From Xenorhabdus griffiniae (GTDB lineage Bacteria; Pseudomonadota; Gammaproteobacteria; Enterobacterales; Enterobacteriaceae), in contig NZ_LDNM01000085.1 in the NCBI RefSeq assembly GCF_001028135.1, forward strand, positions 1 to 36,905: a stretch of 36,905 nucleotides of DNA, given 5' to 3'. The translations under genes were made by a program, and so were the position numbers. Each line of letters starts with the position of its first letter. Positions within the stretch are counted from its first letter, which is position 1. The notes beneath the pieces are model-generated. The model saw nothing but the letters and a program-made list of their open reading frames with translations. It was not told the DNA's origin and did no database searches. Positions 27,307 to 35,334 of the stretch are shown piece after piece.

Positions 27307-27563
27307 TGCAGCGCCTCAAGCCAGTGGCGGATCTGAGCGGCAGATAATCCTGTTGGTAATTCCGCTCGTATCCAGTTGGGCAGGCAGAGTGCCACCACTG
27401 AGCCGGTATGATGCAAATCATCCAGTACCACAGGATGTAAACGTTGACGTTCAGACGGCTGCCGTAATTTTCTAGCCCAATAGTAAAACGTCGCCAGATT
27501 AATTTCACGCTGCTGGCAAAACGCAGTCACGGTGAGCATGCTCTGTTTCTGCTCATCCAACAC
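27303..27563 (-). CDS. tnpA: IS66-family accessory protein TnpA
   Basis: An 86-residue frame with the N-terminal helix-turn-helix of IS66 TnpA proteins: QQREINLATFYYWARKLRQ, followed by a LHPVVLDD segment. It lies about 50 bp inside an IS66-type tip that begins GTAACCGCCCAATTAACC at 27615 on the minus strand. TnpB and TnpC of this element are absent; the gene ends exactly at the IS6 fragment, so its C-terminus may be shortened. Probably without function. Confidence 0.7.
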   Translation of the reverse strand: MLDEQKQSMLTVTAFCQQREINLATFYYWARKLRQPSERQRLHPVVLDDLHHTGSVVALCLPNWIRAELPTGLSAAQIRHWLEALQ

Positions 27564-27615
27564 CGTCGCCCAATGTTACTGTTTTTCAGGTAGGTGGGGT
27601 TAATTGGGCGGTTAC

Positions 27616-28334
27616 TGATAAACTGCCTGACTCCCACTGGCTAACCAAATCCAATGGGTTTTGGCTTCACCATTACGCGAGTGTATGGTTTCATCGATAT
27701 GGACAACGGCCGATTGTCTGACTTGATGTCCGAGCGCCTGATGCAGTGGCGTGAGGTATGAACTAACACGCCCTTGTACCTCCGAGATTGCTGATACTCA
27801 AGTGACATTGCCCAGCCAACGTCGCCATATAACTCATCAGACGAGGGCCCGTTTGTCCCGAAGGAGCATCTGCAGGTAATGCCGCCCGAACGGAGTGATG
27901 ACAATGTTGGCAACGCCCATGAAAAAGCTGATATTCGGTAATATCTAACGCGGCTTTGGGCAACTCAAAAACCTGATGGCGGGAAGTCGGTTGGGGGTTG
28001 AGTTCAACATGTCCACTACAGACAGCACAAGCCTCATCCGGCAGACAGCAGATCACGGTGTCCGTCGGTTTAAGTTCACTCAGAGGTCTGCGATGCCCTG
28101 TGTGGCCAGGCTGAGCACCAGCCTGATTTCGGCGACGAGGGCTTTTAACTTTAGCCATTCAGCTCGCGCCTGTGGTGTATCGCTGGACGTAGAGCGTGAG
28201 GAATTACGCGAATTCTAAGCAAGTCGATCCTCGTATTCGCGAAGTTTAACCCAAAGTTCCCGAATAAGCGCATTCGCTTCGAGGATGTTACCCACTTGAG
28301 GGGGTTCAGCAGTAAATTGTTTTTTCTTTTTCAT
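27616..28334 (-). pseudogene. tnpC: IS66-family transposase TnpC, copy B (truncated, frameshifted)
   Basis: ATG at 28334 begins MKKKKKQFTAEPPQV, close to copy A at 15881. An in-frame stop follows the EYEDRLA segment. The same frameshift as in copy A precedes KSPRRRNQAGAQPGHTGHRR. The Zn-ribbon (CAVCSGH, CQHCHH) follows. Near 27775 about 24 residues are deleted. The frame then resumes with LTPLHQALGHQVRQSAVVHI and DETIHSRNGEA, and stops at the tip of the inserted IS66-type element at 27615. The rest of the catalytic domain is missing. Confidence 0.8.
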
Positions 28335-28344
28335 GGGTAGAAAA

Positions 28345-28437
28345 ATTATCAGGCTGGCAGGATCAAGCAACCAGTAAAAAGGGATCGAGTGATATGTGTC
28401 ACATTTTTATGTCAAGGGGGGACTGGTGAAGGGTTAC
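28345..28437. repeat. IS66 copy B terminal region, shared with 17797-17890
   Basis: About 93 bp upstream of tnpC copy B, closing with the GTAA-type tip at 28437. It is nearly identical and in the same orientation as the orphan segment at 17.8 kb. Confidence 0.7.
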
Positions 28438-28593
28438 CTGCTTAATGCGACAGACCCCCTGTATAAATAGTCGGTACCTGTCAGATCGAGTTTGAGCTAA
28501 TACACTTAAAAAGAACAAATGATCATTTTTATATTCAAAAAAATCTATTTTCATGTTAATTATATAGTATTTATTAAATACAGAGAAAACGTT

Positions 28594-29331
28594 ATGAACT
28601 TAAATGAAATCTATAAACTCCCTCCAACAATACGCATCTATAATCAAGAACCATATCAAAAAACGCATGATGCCAGAGTACTATATGCAGAAGATAATAT
28701 TGCAATTTTTGATGAAACAATATTCTATGCTGAATCAGGCGGACAAATTTATGATACAGGTATAATTAATGGATTGAGTGTTACAAATGTCCAAAAAATA
28801 CTTGGAGAATATAAAGTTGTTAAAAATGAAAAATGTTCAAACATTCCATCTGTAAAAATAAATACAAGAATAATTCACACGTTTAATGAAAAAGTGAAAT
28901 TTAGCGTTGGTGAAAAAGTAGCCATGCAAATAGATTGGGAAAGAAGATATAAAATAATGAAAAATCATACGCTATCCCATTTTTTATTTTATGGGATAAC
29001 TGAATGCTTCAGAGAAATTGACCAAGATTTGTTTTTAAAAGGGTGTTCTATTAATGAACATAAAGCAACATTTTCTATTAATAATAGTATCCCTGATGAT
29101 ATTTTTGAAAAAATAAAAAGTAAAGTTTTATCAAAATTAAAAACTAATGGTTTCATAAAAATGACTCCAGAACTAACAAGTGATGAGGTTTTTTATTGGG
29201 AGTTTGATGATATTATCATTCCATGTGGTGGTACTCATGTAAATAATATAAATGAAATATCAAAATATGAAATACAAAAAAAATCAGGGGGGAAAGGAAA
29301 ATCTAAGATATCTATCTTACTAATAGAATAA
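28594..29331 (+). CDS. AlaX-type trans-editing protein (alanyl-tRNA editing domain)
   Basis: A 245-residue stand-alone version of the AlaRS editing domain. It shows FYAESGGQIYDTG (the GGQ-containing signature of the family) and the zinc-binding pair HTLSH (H125, H129) with CGGTH (C211, H215). Family members hydrolyse Ser-tRNA(Ala) or Gly-tRNA(Ala), and relatives act on other mischarged tRNAs. The ATG at 28594 is chosen because the conserved part starts there; an upstream ATG at 28519 adds an unlike, very hydrophobic stretch. Composition matches the AT-rich cysteine genes, from which it is split by IS debris at 25.8-28.5 kb. It may protect against an unusual amino acid made by them. Confidence 0.85.
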   Translation: MNLNEIYKLPPTIRIYNQEPYQKTHDARVLYAEDNIAIFDETIFYAESGGQIYDTGIINGLSVTNVQKILGEYKVVKNEKCSNIPSVKINTRIIHTFNEKVKFSVGEKVAMQIDWERRYKIMKNHTLSHFLFYGITECFREIDQDLFLKGCSINEHKATFSINNSIPDDIFEKIKSKVLSKLKTNGFIKMTPELTSDEVFYWEFDDIIIPCGGTHVNNINEISKYEIQKKSGGKGKSKISILLIE

Positions 29332-29371
29332 TGTTTTTATCACAACTTTCCATGAAGTGATAGACTTCGTC

Positions 29372-29736
29372 GGTAACGTATTCAACCCGTTGATGGTGAT
29401 GTATAACTCCCCTTTTTTCGGAGAAATTAAATGGCAACGGTTGAGGTAAAATGTCGATTTTGCCAACAAACAGAATTCGTCAAAAAACACGGTAAAGGCG
29501 ATGCAGGGCATCAACGCTATCGCTGTTTCTCCTGCAAACGAACCTTTCAACTTGAATACGCCTATCGGACGTGCCAGGCGGGCATAAAAGAACACGTTGT
29601 TGATCTTGCTATGAACAACGCAGGTATCCGTGATACTGCCCGTACATTACATATCAGTATTAATGCCGTTGTCCGAGTTTTAAAAAACTCCAACCGCGAC
29701 GACATGTAAGGCAGTTCAACGGATTGAATACGTGCC
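29372..29736 (+). mobile_element. Short IS1 derivative with insA only
   Basis: The ends (left 29372-29393, right 29716-29736) are inverted copies around ACGTATTCAA and CCGTTGA. They enclose insA but no insB, giving about 365 bp in place of the usual 770. Because both ends survive it could be mobilised by a complete IS1. No clear target duplication is seen. Confidence 0.7.
29431..29709 (+). CDS. insA: IS1-family InsA
   Basis: A 92-residue DNA-binding protein with a zinc finger (CRFCQQ and [11 protein letters not shown]) and a helix-turn-helix ([19 protein letters not shown]). In IS1, InsA alone represses the promoter, and a frameshift joins it to InsB to make the transposase. InsB is missing, so only a repressor-like product can be made. 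GGAGAAATTAAATG carries the ribosome site. Confidence 0.85.
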   Translation: MATVEVKCRFCQQTEFVKKHGKGDAGHQRYRCFSCKRTFQLEYAYRTCQAGIKEHVVDLAMNNAGIRDTARTLHISINAVVRVLKNSNRDDM

Positions 29737-29950
29737 CCCCTCTCTCGATAAGACCTATAACCCGGCAGAGATTGAGCAACCTTTATACAGCCACTGGGAA
29801 AACAGCGGTTATTTCAAACCACATGGCGATACCAGCAAGGATAGCTTCTGTATCGTTATTCCACCGCCGAACGTCACCGGCAGCCTGCACATGGGCCATG
29901 CTTTCCAGCAGACCAATATGGATACGATGGTGCGTTATCGGAGAACGTAA
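29732..29950 (+). pseudogene. valS: valS fragment (N-terminal about 70 codons of valyl-tRNA synthetase)
   Basis: From [18 protein letters not shown] the frame follows enterobacterial ValS, through GYFKPHGD to the ATP-binding HIGH region [17 protein letters not shown] and DTMVRYR, then diverges and stops. Only the first part of a protein of about 950 residues remains. Its left edge is fused to the IS1 derivative's end, where a GTG (29732) replaces the native start. Base composition is less AT-rich than the neighbouring AlaX gene, in keeping with chromosomal origin. Captured fragment without enzymatic capacity. Confidence 0.85.
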
Positions 29951-30105
29951 AAAAGTGTGGGGCATGGATTTGGCGAGAGCTGGATAAACTAGTTTAACAA
30001 CTCAGGTTACGGGGAATTGTGGCGATTGAGTGGTTCTCACCGCCATCTGATAAGCACGCTTAATTGGGGTAGACCCAACAGTCGTGTCACCAGCCGCCAT
30101 TTCGA

Positions 30106-30543
30106 TTATGGAAGGTTAAGACGGGCATTCATATCAAGGTCGAAACGTCCATATGGATTGACGTGTTCCCATATCAATGGCGTCAAAGCAGCATAATCTC
30201 GGAGCGTAAATTTCCTTTCCCAATGAGGTTGGGACAATACTTCCTGAATTATCAGCGTGTTGATGTAAATCATGCAGTTTTGGAGCAGGTGCAGTGCCAG
30301 CATACTGATCTCATGATCTTCACGGCGGTTACTCACCATTTCACCCCGGCGTGCAAAGAAAACAGAATCAGTTGCCCCATTCCATTGTTCAACCACGTTA
30401 AGCCCTTCGTTAATTTCCCGGCGCAATGCTTCATCATTCAGATAATGACACAAAAAAATAGTTTTTATCGCCTTTCCCAGCTCTCTGAATGCCTTGTAAG
30501 GGAGAGCATAAAAAAGTATGGGGTATTTACGCTGCCATTGCAT
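30106..30543 (-). pseudogene. tnpA: Tn3-family transposase C, C-terminal fragment
   Basis: It reads [20 protein letters not shown], then [20 protein letters not shown] with the catalytic glutamate, [20 protein letters not shown] and the end [15 protein letters not shown]. This is the last 140 or so residues of a Tn3/Tn21-type transposase, different from transposases A and B. Its upstream part is cut at about 30530 by the ISKra4-type gene. GGGGTAGACC at 30066, about 40 bp beyond the stop, may be a degraded transposon tip, but I cannot match it to a known 38-bp end. Confidence 0.8.
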
Positions 30544-31972
30544 CTAACGCTGTGTTATTCAATTTAGGATACCAACGGCGAAATATACTCTCTAACTCAT
30601 CATTTAAAACGGCTACTCGAGTTTGTAAAAGGTAATGCGCGCCTTCTTGGCTCCACTGCATTTGCTGTTTTTTTGCCATCCGTTTTGCAATGACTTCATT
30701 CACTGTTGATTCCACAAATGCCGTTGAAATGGGTTCACCATAGCGATACCTTTCCCCATAATTGGGGATCATACCCTGATTATTACCAATGTAAGTGATT
30801 ATTTCCGCTAAATACCTGACCATTTTTTTATTGTTTTTATTGTTTTTATTGTTTTTATTGTTTTTATTGTTTTTATTGTTTTTATTGTTTTTATTGTTTT
30901 TAGTATCTTCTTCATTATCACAAATACATGAACAGCTATCGAGCTGTTCTAACGCCTCATCGGTATTACCATGCCATAAGTACCATTTTGTTTTTTCAAG
31001 TAAATCTCTTAATTTTATACCAATACTTGAGGATAGTGAGCCAATACCTTTAGCGCACTGGTTAAGCACTGTTAGGCGCATACTAATATGAAACCAATCT
31101 AAAATATGCTCAGCTTCTGGGTAAATACCGATTTGCATCATTCTTAGATTATCTGCCCCATCCGACAAAAATGATATATGTTGGTTAGTTTGCATCCCTT
31201 GAGCATTGAGTACAGAAAGCAAGCGTTTTCTTGGGTTGTTTTCAAATGTGTGAACATAGCCAAACCGTTTCGCTTGAATATTTTCAGCGTAAGCTTTTCC
31301 TGTAATGATTTCAAAATTGTTTTTCCGGTTATGGCAATCTCGGACGTAACCACCATCAAACCCAATCACCATCGGTTTTCCTGGGCGGGGCAACTGCTCA
31401 TTGTCATAAGCGGATTTATCGAGAAAATCGGGTTGCTCGGCTAACTCAGCTTCTTGTCGTTTAGCGACGCCGATTAAGTGATTACGCACTGTGGAGGCAT
31501 TTAGCGCTTTATTGATCGGTAAAATATCTTTCAATCTATCTACGGTAAGATCATAAGACATCAATGAGGCCCATTTAGCCTCAATATATTTTAGTTCGGG
31601 ATGGGTATTTTCGGGTAGCCATTCACTGAGCAAACTAACTGATTTTGTATTATTAGCCTCACAGTTACAGCGGTAAAGTCGAAGTCCTTTAATCGGAATA
31701 ACCCCAAATAAAGTATGATAATGGCGGGTCTGATAATCTTTTATTTGACGACATTGATGACAGTGTGGGCACTTTCGATGCGCTTGCATATAGAATTGGC
31801 TTTGGGCCTGTATGATGGCTAATTGAGCGCTATTGAGTAATATCTTTGATTCGTTGAGGGATAACCCCAAAGGTTCATCTTGTTCGGCGGTTTTCTGTAA
31901 CGTCAATAATGTTTCTTGATAGGCGGAACCATCATCGTGTATTACCTTTGCTGTCACTACGATCTTCATCAT
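30527..31972 (-). CDS. ISKra4-family transposase with an internal Lys-Asn-Asn repeat
   Basis: A 481-residue protein. It has an N-terminal helical part, a zinc-knuckle-like segment ([10 protein letters not shown]) and a DDE-type core: [44 protein letters not shown] and late [20 protein letters not shown]. The HILDWFHI run is typical of ISKra4. Inside, eight copies of Lys-Asn-Asn form a flexible insert. The gene starts 21 bp after a serine recombinase gene on the same strand. The frame is open throughout, so it may be functional despite the insert. IS ends were not located. Confidence 0.8.
   Translation of the reverse strand: MMKIVVTAKVIHDDGSAYQETLLTLQKTAEQDEPLGLSLNESKILLNSAQLAIIQAQSQFYMQAHRKCPHCHQCRQIKDYQTRHYHTLFGVIPIKGLRLYRCNCEANNTKSVSLLSEWLPENTHPELKYIEAKWASLMSYDLTVDRLKDILPINKALNASTVRNHLIGVAKRQEAELAEQPDFLDKSAYDNEQLPRPGKPMVIGFDGGYVRDCHNRKNNFEIITGKAYAENIQAKRFGYVHTFENNPRKRLLSVLNAQGMQTNQHISFLSDGADNLRMMQIGIYPEAEHILDWFHISMRLTVLNQCAKGIGSLSSSIGIKLRDLLEKTKWYLWHGNTDEALEQLDSCSCICDNEEDTKNNKNNKNNKNNKNNKNNKNNKNNKKMVRYLAEIITYIGNNQGMIPNYGERYRYGEPISTAFVESTVNEVIAKRMAKKQQMQWSQEGAHYLLQTRVAVLNDELESIFRRWYPKLNNTALDAMAA
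30830..30901 (-). repeat. In-frame 9-bp tandem repeat, eight copies
   Basis: ATTGTTTTT (plus strand) is repeated eight times without error, encoding (Lys-Asn-Asn)x8 in the transposase. Being a multiple of three it can expand or shrink by slippage without breaking the frame. Confidence 0.9.
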
Positions 31973-31993
31973 ACGACCTCCAAAGTTAATGGA

Positions 31994-32587
31994 TTATTTT
32001 TTCCTTAACTTATAGTAAGTTGAAACACCTATTCCAACTTTATCACAGGCTAATTTAAGACGAATGCCTTTCGCTTTTAATTCATCAACCATTACAACCT
32101 TACGTTTATCTGCAGGAGGGCGACCCGTTTGTTCCCCTCGATGTTTTTTAGCAGCAATTCCTTCCGCTTGGCGTTCCCTAATCAGAGCTCGTTCAAATTG
32201 ACTAAATGCGGACATCATATGCAATTGAAGTTCTTGTAATGGATTGTTTTCATTCGCTGAAAAGCAAATATTTTCTTTGAGAAAAATGAGTGAAATCCCT
32301 CGCTGTTTCAGATCTAACGTTAAATAACACATATCCATCATATTACGGCATAAGCGATCAATAGAGTGAACAACTAACGTATCTCCAGATACGAGTAATG
32401 CTAATAATTGTTGTAAATTGGGTCGATGCGTATCTTTGCCGCTGGCAATATCAGTAAAAACTGTTTTGACATTATAACCTGAATTTTGAATCGCAATTTC
32501 TTGCCGTGCAGAATTCTGCTCAGCAGAACTGATACGAATGTAAGCATAAATCATAGAATAATCCATAAAGGTCATAGAGGTTTTCAT
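31994..32587 (-). CDS. Serine recombinase (resolvase/invertase family)
   Basis: A catalytic domain beginning IYAYIRISSAEQ with the active serine, then VVHSIDRLCRNMMDM, LHMMSAFSQFERALIRERQ and a C-terminal helix-turn-helix (LACDKVGIGVSTYYKL). The start is uncertain: ATG 32587 is used, but ATG 32566 or 32554 fits family length better and lies beside a 12-bp inverted repeat. It resembles the broken resolvase at 33.5-33.9 kb. It is either the tnpR of the Tn3-type transposon whose end is at 33491-33528 and whose tnpA tail is at 30106, or a partner of the ISKra4 transposase. Confidence 0.85.
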   Translation of the reverse strand: MKTSMTFMDYSMIYAYIRISSAEQNSARQEIAIQNSGYNVKTVFTDIASGKDTHRPNLQQLLALLVSGDTLVVHSIDRLCRNMMDMCYLTLDLKQRGISLIFLKENICFSANENNPLQELQLHMMSAFSQFERALIRERQAEGIAAKKHRGEQTGRPPADKRKVVMVDELKAKGIRLKLACDKVGIGVSTYYKLRKK

Positions 32588-32675
32588 AATATTCTCTAAA
32601 CCCAAACTTATACCACCTTTAGAGACAATTTAAGGACAGAGATCTCTATTTACTTAAAAGTATACCTTTATGGAT
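32561..32675. promoter_or_regulatory. Inverted 12-bp repeats around the recombinase start (possible res site)
   Basis: ATCCATAAAGGT (32561-32572) and ACCTTTATGGAT (32664-32675) are a perfect inverted pair. A related word ATACCACCTTTA lies near 32611-32622. Spaced inverted motifs at the front of a resolvase gene suggest recombinase binding sites. Confidence 0.45.
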
Positions 32676-32692
32676 ACCGATCACCCTATCCG

Positions 32693-33271
32693 CTACAGCC
32701 CTATTACGATGGGTTCCAGTTCCGGTGAATCAAGGTCAAGTTTGCTCAATTGGCGGTTAACCTTTGCCCGGTTGAATCTGACGGCATCAAGTGCCTCAAC
32801 CAATGGACGGATCTCTCCGACCGTTGTCGTATCATCAGCATGAATAATCGCGTCAAGCAATGCCAGCGTTTTATCAGCTTCATCGGCTAACATCGCGCTG
32901 GGCATTCTGTTTCCGGCCAAACAAAAAGGGGACGTCAGGTGAGAATTTTCGAGAATGGTTTCAATACGGATATCGTGCAGCCAGTGCTCGAAGAAGTTGT
33001 ATTCATAGGTAAAACGATCACCGGCATCAAATTCAAAGTCATTAAGCGTAATTTTGTAGGGGTTGTCAGGAAACCCGATCCCACCGGTGTAGGAAATGCC
33101 GTAATTTTTGCCCTAAATACGGAATTGATGCAGGTGATCATCCTGCCATCCTTGCGCAATCTGAATGATGTAATGAAAAGCCGCTAAAGATGTCTCGCCT
33201 GATAGCCTGAATCGGCGCCAGACCATAGGACTGATACCTAGAAGGGTAATTTTCACGATATAGGATTTCAT
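32693..33271 (-). pseudogene. pRiA4b ORF-3-like protein with one amber codon
   Basis: Reading from ATG 33271: YIVKITLLGISPMVWRRFRL, then HYIIQIAQGWQDDHLHQFRI, a TAG at 33115-33113 (codon 53), then GKNYGISYTGGIGFPDNPYK and a complete C-terminal part to 32693. The W-R-R and GWQDDHLHQF motifs identify the plasmid pRiA4b ORF-3 family, often found on transposons and plasmids and of unknown function. Only the amber codon interrupts an otherwise intact gene of 192 codons. It lies inside the Tn3-type end at 33491-33528. Confidence 0.8.
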
Positions 33272-33490
33272 GGTGAAGCGCCAAATAAATACGTTTGGTT
33301 GCTTATTCTATCGCCGGTTTAACAGAATGCCCACAGATTTTTATGCTCTCCTTAATGTAGGAAATCGACCGGTTGCAAACTTTTTGCAGGTTTCCTAAAG
33401 CTAATACACATATCACTCAGATATTCGCTTTTTGAATATCCATTGTTCGCTCAAAGCTGCCTGCTAACCCCGACCTGTTTGAAAAACAGT

Positions 33491-33528
33491 CTTAGCGTGG
33501 GATGTTTTCCGTTTTCCAAGCGGGCCCC
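33491..33528 (-). repeat. Tn3-family 38-bp terminal inverted repeat (end 1)
   Basis: On the minus strand it starts GGGGCCCGCTTGGAAAACGG at 33528 and ends ACGCTAAG at 33491, exactly 38 bp with the GGGG start and TAAG end of Tn3 transposon tips. The interior of the transposon lies to the left. It interrupts the resolvase relic to its right. The mate is not found intact. Confidence 0.85.
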
Positions 33529-33855
33529 AAACTGACTAAAGGCCGACATCATATGCAGTAGCAGCTCTTGCATGGGCGTGCTCTCATTAGCATTGAAAAT
33601 GAGCTGTTCTTTCAGGAATATCAGTGTAATACCTTACTGACGTAAGCGCAGGGTCAGGTTACACATATCCATCATATTGCTGCGGCGTAACCGATCGATG
33701 GAGTGAACGACAATCGTGTCGCCGGTTCTGACCTGTTGAAGCATATCCTGAAGTTGTGGCCGGTTGATGTCTTTCGCACTGGCCTGTTCGACATAGATTT
33801 TGTCAACTTTAATCCCGGATGAAGACCTGTCTCTTGCTCATATTTCATAGTTCAA
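33529..33855 (-). pseudogene. Serine recombinase relic
   Basis: The minus strand reads KDINRPQLQDMLQQVRTGDT, VVHSIDRLRRSNMMDM, a TAA stop after LTLRLRQ, then GITLIFLKEQLIFNANES and LLLHMMSAFSQF. There it is cut by the transposon tip at 33528. The N-terminal serine region is lost. It is similar along its length to the intact recombinase at 31994, so two related transposons met here. Confidence 0.8.
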
Positions 33856-34091
33856 GAGACAGCTCTATTTGGGGCTTTTTCTATTGTGCTTTATTTTCCG
33901 TTTTCTGAGACGATCCCAATGAATGTGTTTTCCCTGGTGTAAGCAAAAAGGGTAATGTTATTTAAAATAAATGAGACAAGATTATGATAATTGTAAAAAT
34001 TTATTTTTTTGCAGATGTATTAATGTTAAATTTAAATACCTAGCCTAACAAAGAGTAAAAAGTACTCATATTAAAATATAAGGATGTAATT
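33856..34091. other. Non-coding upstream region of the cupin gene
   Basis: AT-rich, with no gene. A loose stem (CAAGAGACAGCTC region, 33840-33870) follows the resolvase relic. Confidence 0.3.
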
Positions 34092-34478
34092 GTGATAGAG
34101 TTCGCTAGTTTTTCTACAGAAGATGCGATCAAAGATGATGCTGTTGGTATTTCAGTCAGACAGATGATAAAAAAAGAAGGACTAAACGCTTATGCGACAG
34201 TTATTAATGCAGGAAAGAGAGTAGGGTGTCATAACCACAGTATCGGAGATGAATGGTATATAATACTTTCTGGTGATGGAGAAATCTGGACAGGTGAAGT
34301 ATTAGATAATGAAGTTAATAATATCCAAAAAAGGCAATTTTCTCAGGGGGATATTTTTTGTATTTATCCAAATACCGCACATCAACTTGTCGCTTATGAA
34401 AATGTAAAATTAATATTTTTATGCCCAGAGTCCCATCTATCCCATGATAGGACTCGTTTTTCAGATATATATGAATAA
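34092..34478 (+). CDS. Cupin-domain protein
   Basis: A 128-residue single-domain cupin. The first cupin motif (GCHNHSIGDEWYIILSGDGEIW) supplies two histidines and a glutamate for metal; the second (GDIFCIYPNTAHQL) supplies the last histidine. GTG at 34092 follows AGGA with 7 bases between. Such small cupins can be isomerases, dioxygenases or sugar-binding sensors; nothing here tells which. It converges on the LuxR-type regulator with a 3-bp gap, so the two may be functionally linked. Confidence 0.8.
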   Translation: MIEFASFSTEDAIKDDAVGISVRQMIKKEGLNAYATVINAGKRVGCHNHSIGDEWYIILSGDGEIWTGEVLDNEVNNIQKRQFSQGDIFCIYPNTAHQLVAYENVKLIFLCPESHLSHDRTRFSDIYE

Positions 34479-34481
34479 TTA

Positions 34482-35168
34482 CTATGCAAAAGTGATAGAC
34501 TGTGATTCCCTGAAAAAATTTTCAGGGATATAGTTAGCTATGTTATTTTCATAACAATATCCAACCAAATCTTTCTTACATTTCACCCCTGTTTTTTGAT
34601 ACAATTTTTGGATGTAATTGGAGATTGTTCTGTTGGACAGAAATAACCTTTCAGCGATATCTTTAGTAGAAAATCCTTGCAGAATATAAAACACTATTTC
34701 CCATTCTCTTTTACTAAAAAACTCTGATGGAGGTGTAAAAACTAATGATGTTTGTATATTTATTTTGTTTAGCTTTTCTAGTGTTATAGTATCTACTGGT
34801 CTTCCATGGAAAATGGTGCCTCTGCATGTCCCATTTTCATCAATTAATGGAAATTTATCGAAATACCAGGGTTGAAGGTAGGTTAGATTTTGAAAAGGAT
34901 GAATTTCAATAGAGGTAACCCGATCTAATAATGTTTCAACTTTCCTGTCGTGTTTCTGAAATTCATCCTGAAATTTTGCCGTTGATGCTGGAAGTTCACC
35001 ATCAAAATGGCCTTCTACATCATATCCTTTAGGAAGGGAGAGTAATTTATGATATTTTTTATTAGCATATATAAATTTTGAAGTATGATCTTTCGCACCC
35101 CACGGATCACTACTAATTTCCCAAAATTTTATTAGCGGCCTAATCAAATTCTCTACTGAACAATTCAT
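34482..35168 (-). CDS. LuxR-type transcriptional regulator with PAS-like sensor domain
   Basis: A 228-residue protein. The N-terminal half (about 1-140) resembles the PAS-type sensor of the many LuxR solos in Photorhabdus and Xenorhabdus (FIYANKKYHKLLSLPKGYDVEG read in two parts, then RPVDTITLEKLN). The C-terminal half is a LuxR helix-turn-helix: FSKREWEIVFYILQGFSTKD, IAERLFLSNRTISNYIQKL, YQKTGVKCKKDLV. The autoinducer-binding residues of classical LuxR are not present, so it probably senses another small molecule. No target is evident beyond the convergent cupin gene. It is outside the Tn3 ends on both sides. Confidence 0.8.
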   Translation of the reverse strand: MNCSVENLIRPLIKFWEISSDPWGAKDHTSKFIYANKKYHKLLSLPKGYDVEGHFDGELPASTAKFQDEFQKHDRKVETLLDRVTSIEIHPFQNLTYLQPWYFDKFPLIDENGTCRGTIFHGRPVDTITLEKLNKINIQTSLVFTPPSEFFSKREWEIVFYILQGFSTKDIAERLFLSNRTISNYIQKLYQKTGVKCKKDLVGYCYENNIANYIPENFFRESQSITFA

Positions 35169-35312
35169 ACACTACTTTCTGAAAATCATCCTGATTAATT
35201 ATTCTTTCTCATATTTATAATTTTAAATATGAAATAATATTACTCTAGTTTCATGGTTTAGCGTTTTCAGATTAACGGCTTAAGTAAAAATATTCAATAA
35301 TAAAATCAAATA

Positions 35313-35334
35313 GGGATCCGCTTGGAAAATGGAA
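35313..35334 (+). repeat. Partial Tn3-family end (end 2), cut by IS110 remains
   Basis: GGGATCCGCTTGGAAAATGG and two further bases match the first 22 bases of end 1 except at three positions. The match then breaks into ATCTATGGTC, the IS1111-type end also seen at 8023-8031. IS1111-type elements such as IS4321 and IS5075 are known to insert in Tn21-type tips. Confidence 0.65.

Larger units (their letters stand above)
26841..28456 (-). mobile_element. IS6-family remnant holding nested IS66 remnants
   Basis: GGTTCTGTCGCATTAA at 26841-26856 and TTAATGCGACAGACC at 28442-28456 are inverted tips differing by one base, in the style of IS6/IS26 ends. The left side holds the C-terminal part of an IS6 transposase. 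The N-terminal part is replaced by pieces of two IS66-type elements. On the right only the IS6 tip survives next to an IS66 end at 28437. Confidence 0.65.

Noticed and set aside
27641..27913. A 90-codon minus-strand frame within IS66 copy B
   Set aside because: It is another frame of the tnpC sequence; the tnpC frame explains the same bases.
30066..30120. GGGGTAGACC as the outer end of the Tn3 transposon carrying transposase C
   Set aside because: The length to the next TTAAG is 55 bp and the sequence does not match the 38-bp tip at 33491; left as a possibility only.
30824..30904. Tandem repeats that might be read as a CRISPR-like array
   Set aside because: The units are 9 bp with no spacers and lie inside a coding sequence.
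30795..31091. A plus-strand frame with a long Leu/Phe run resembling a membrane protein
   Set aside because: It is the complement of the Lys-Asn-Asn repeat in the ISKra4 transposase and has no ribosome site or homology-like pattern beyond it.
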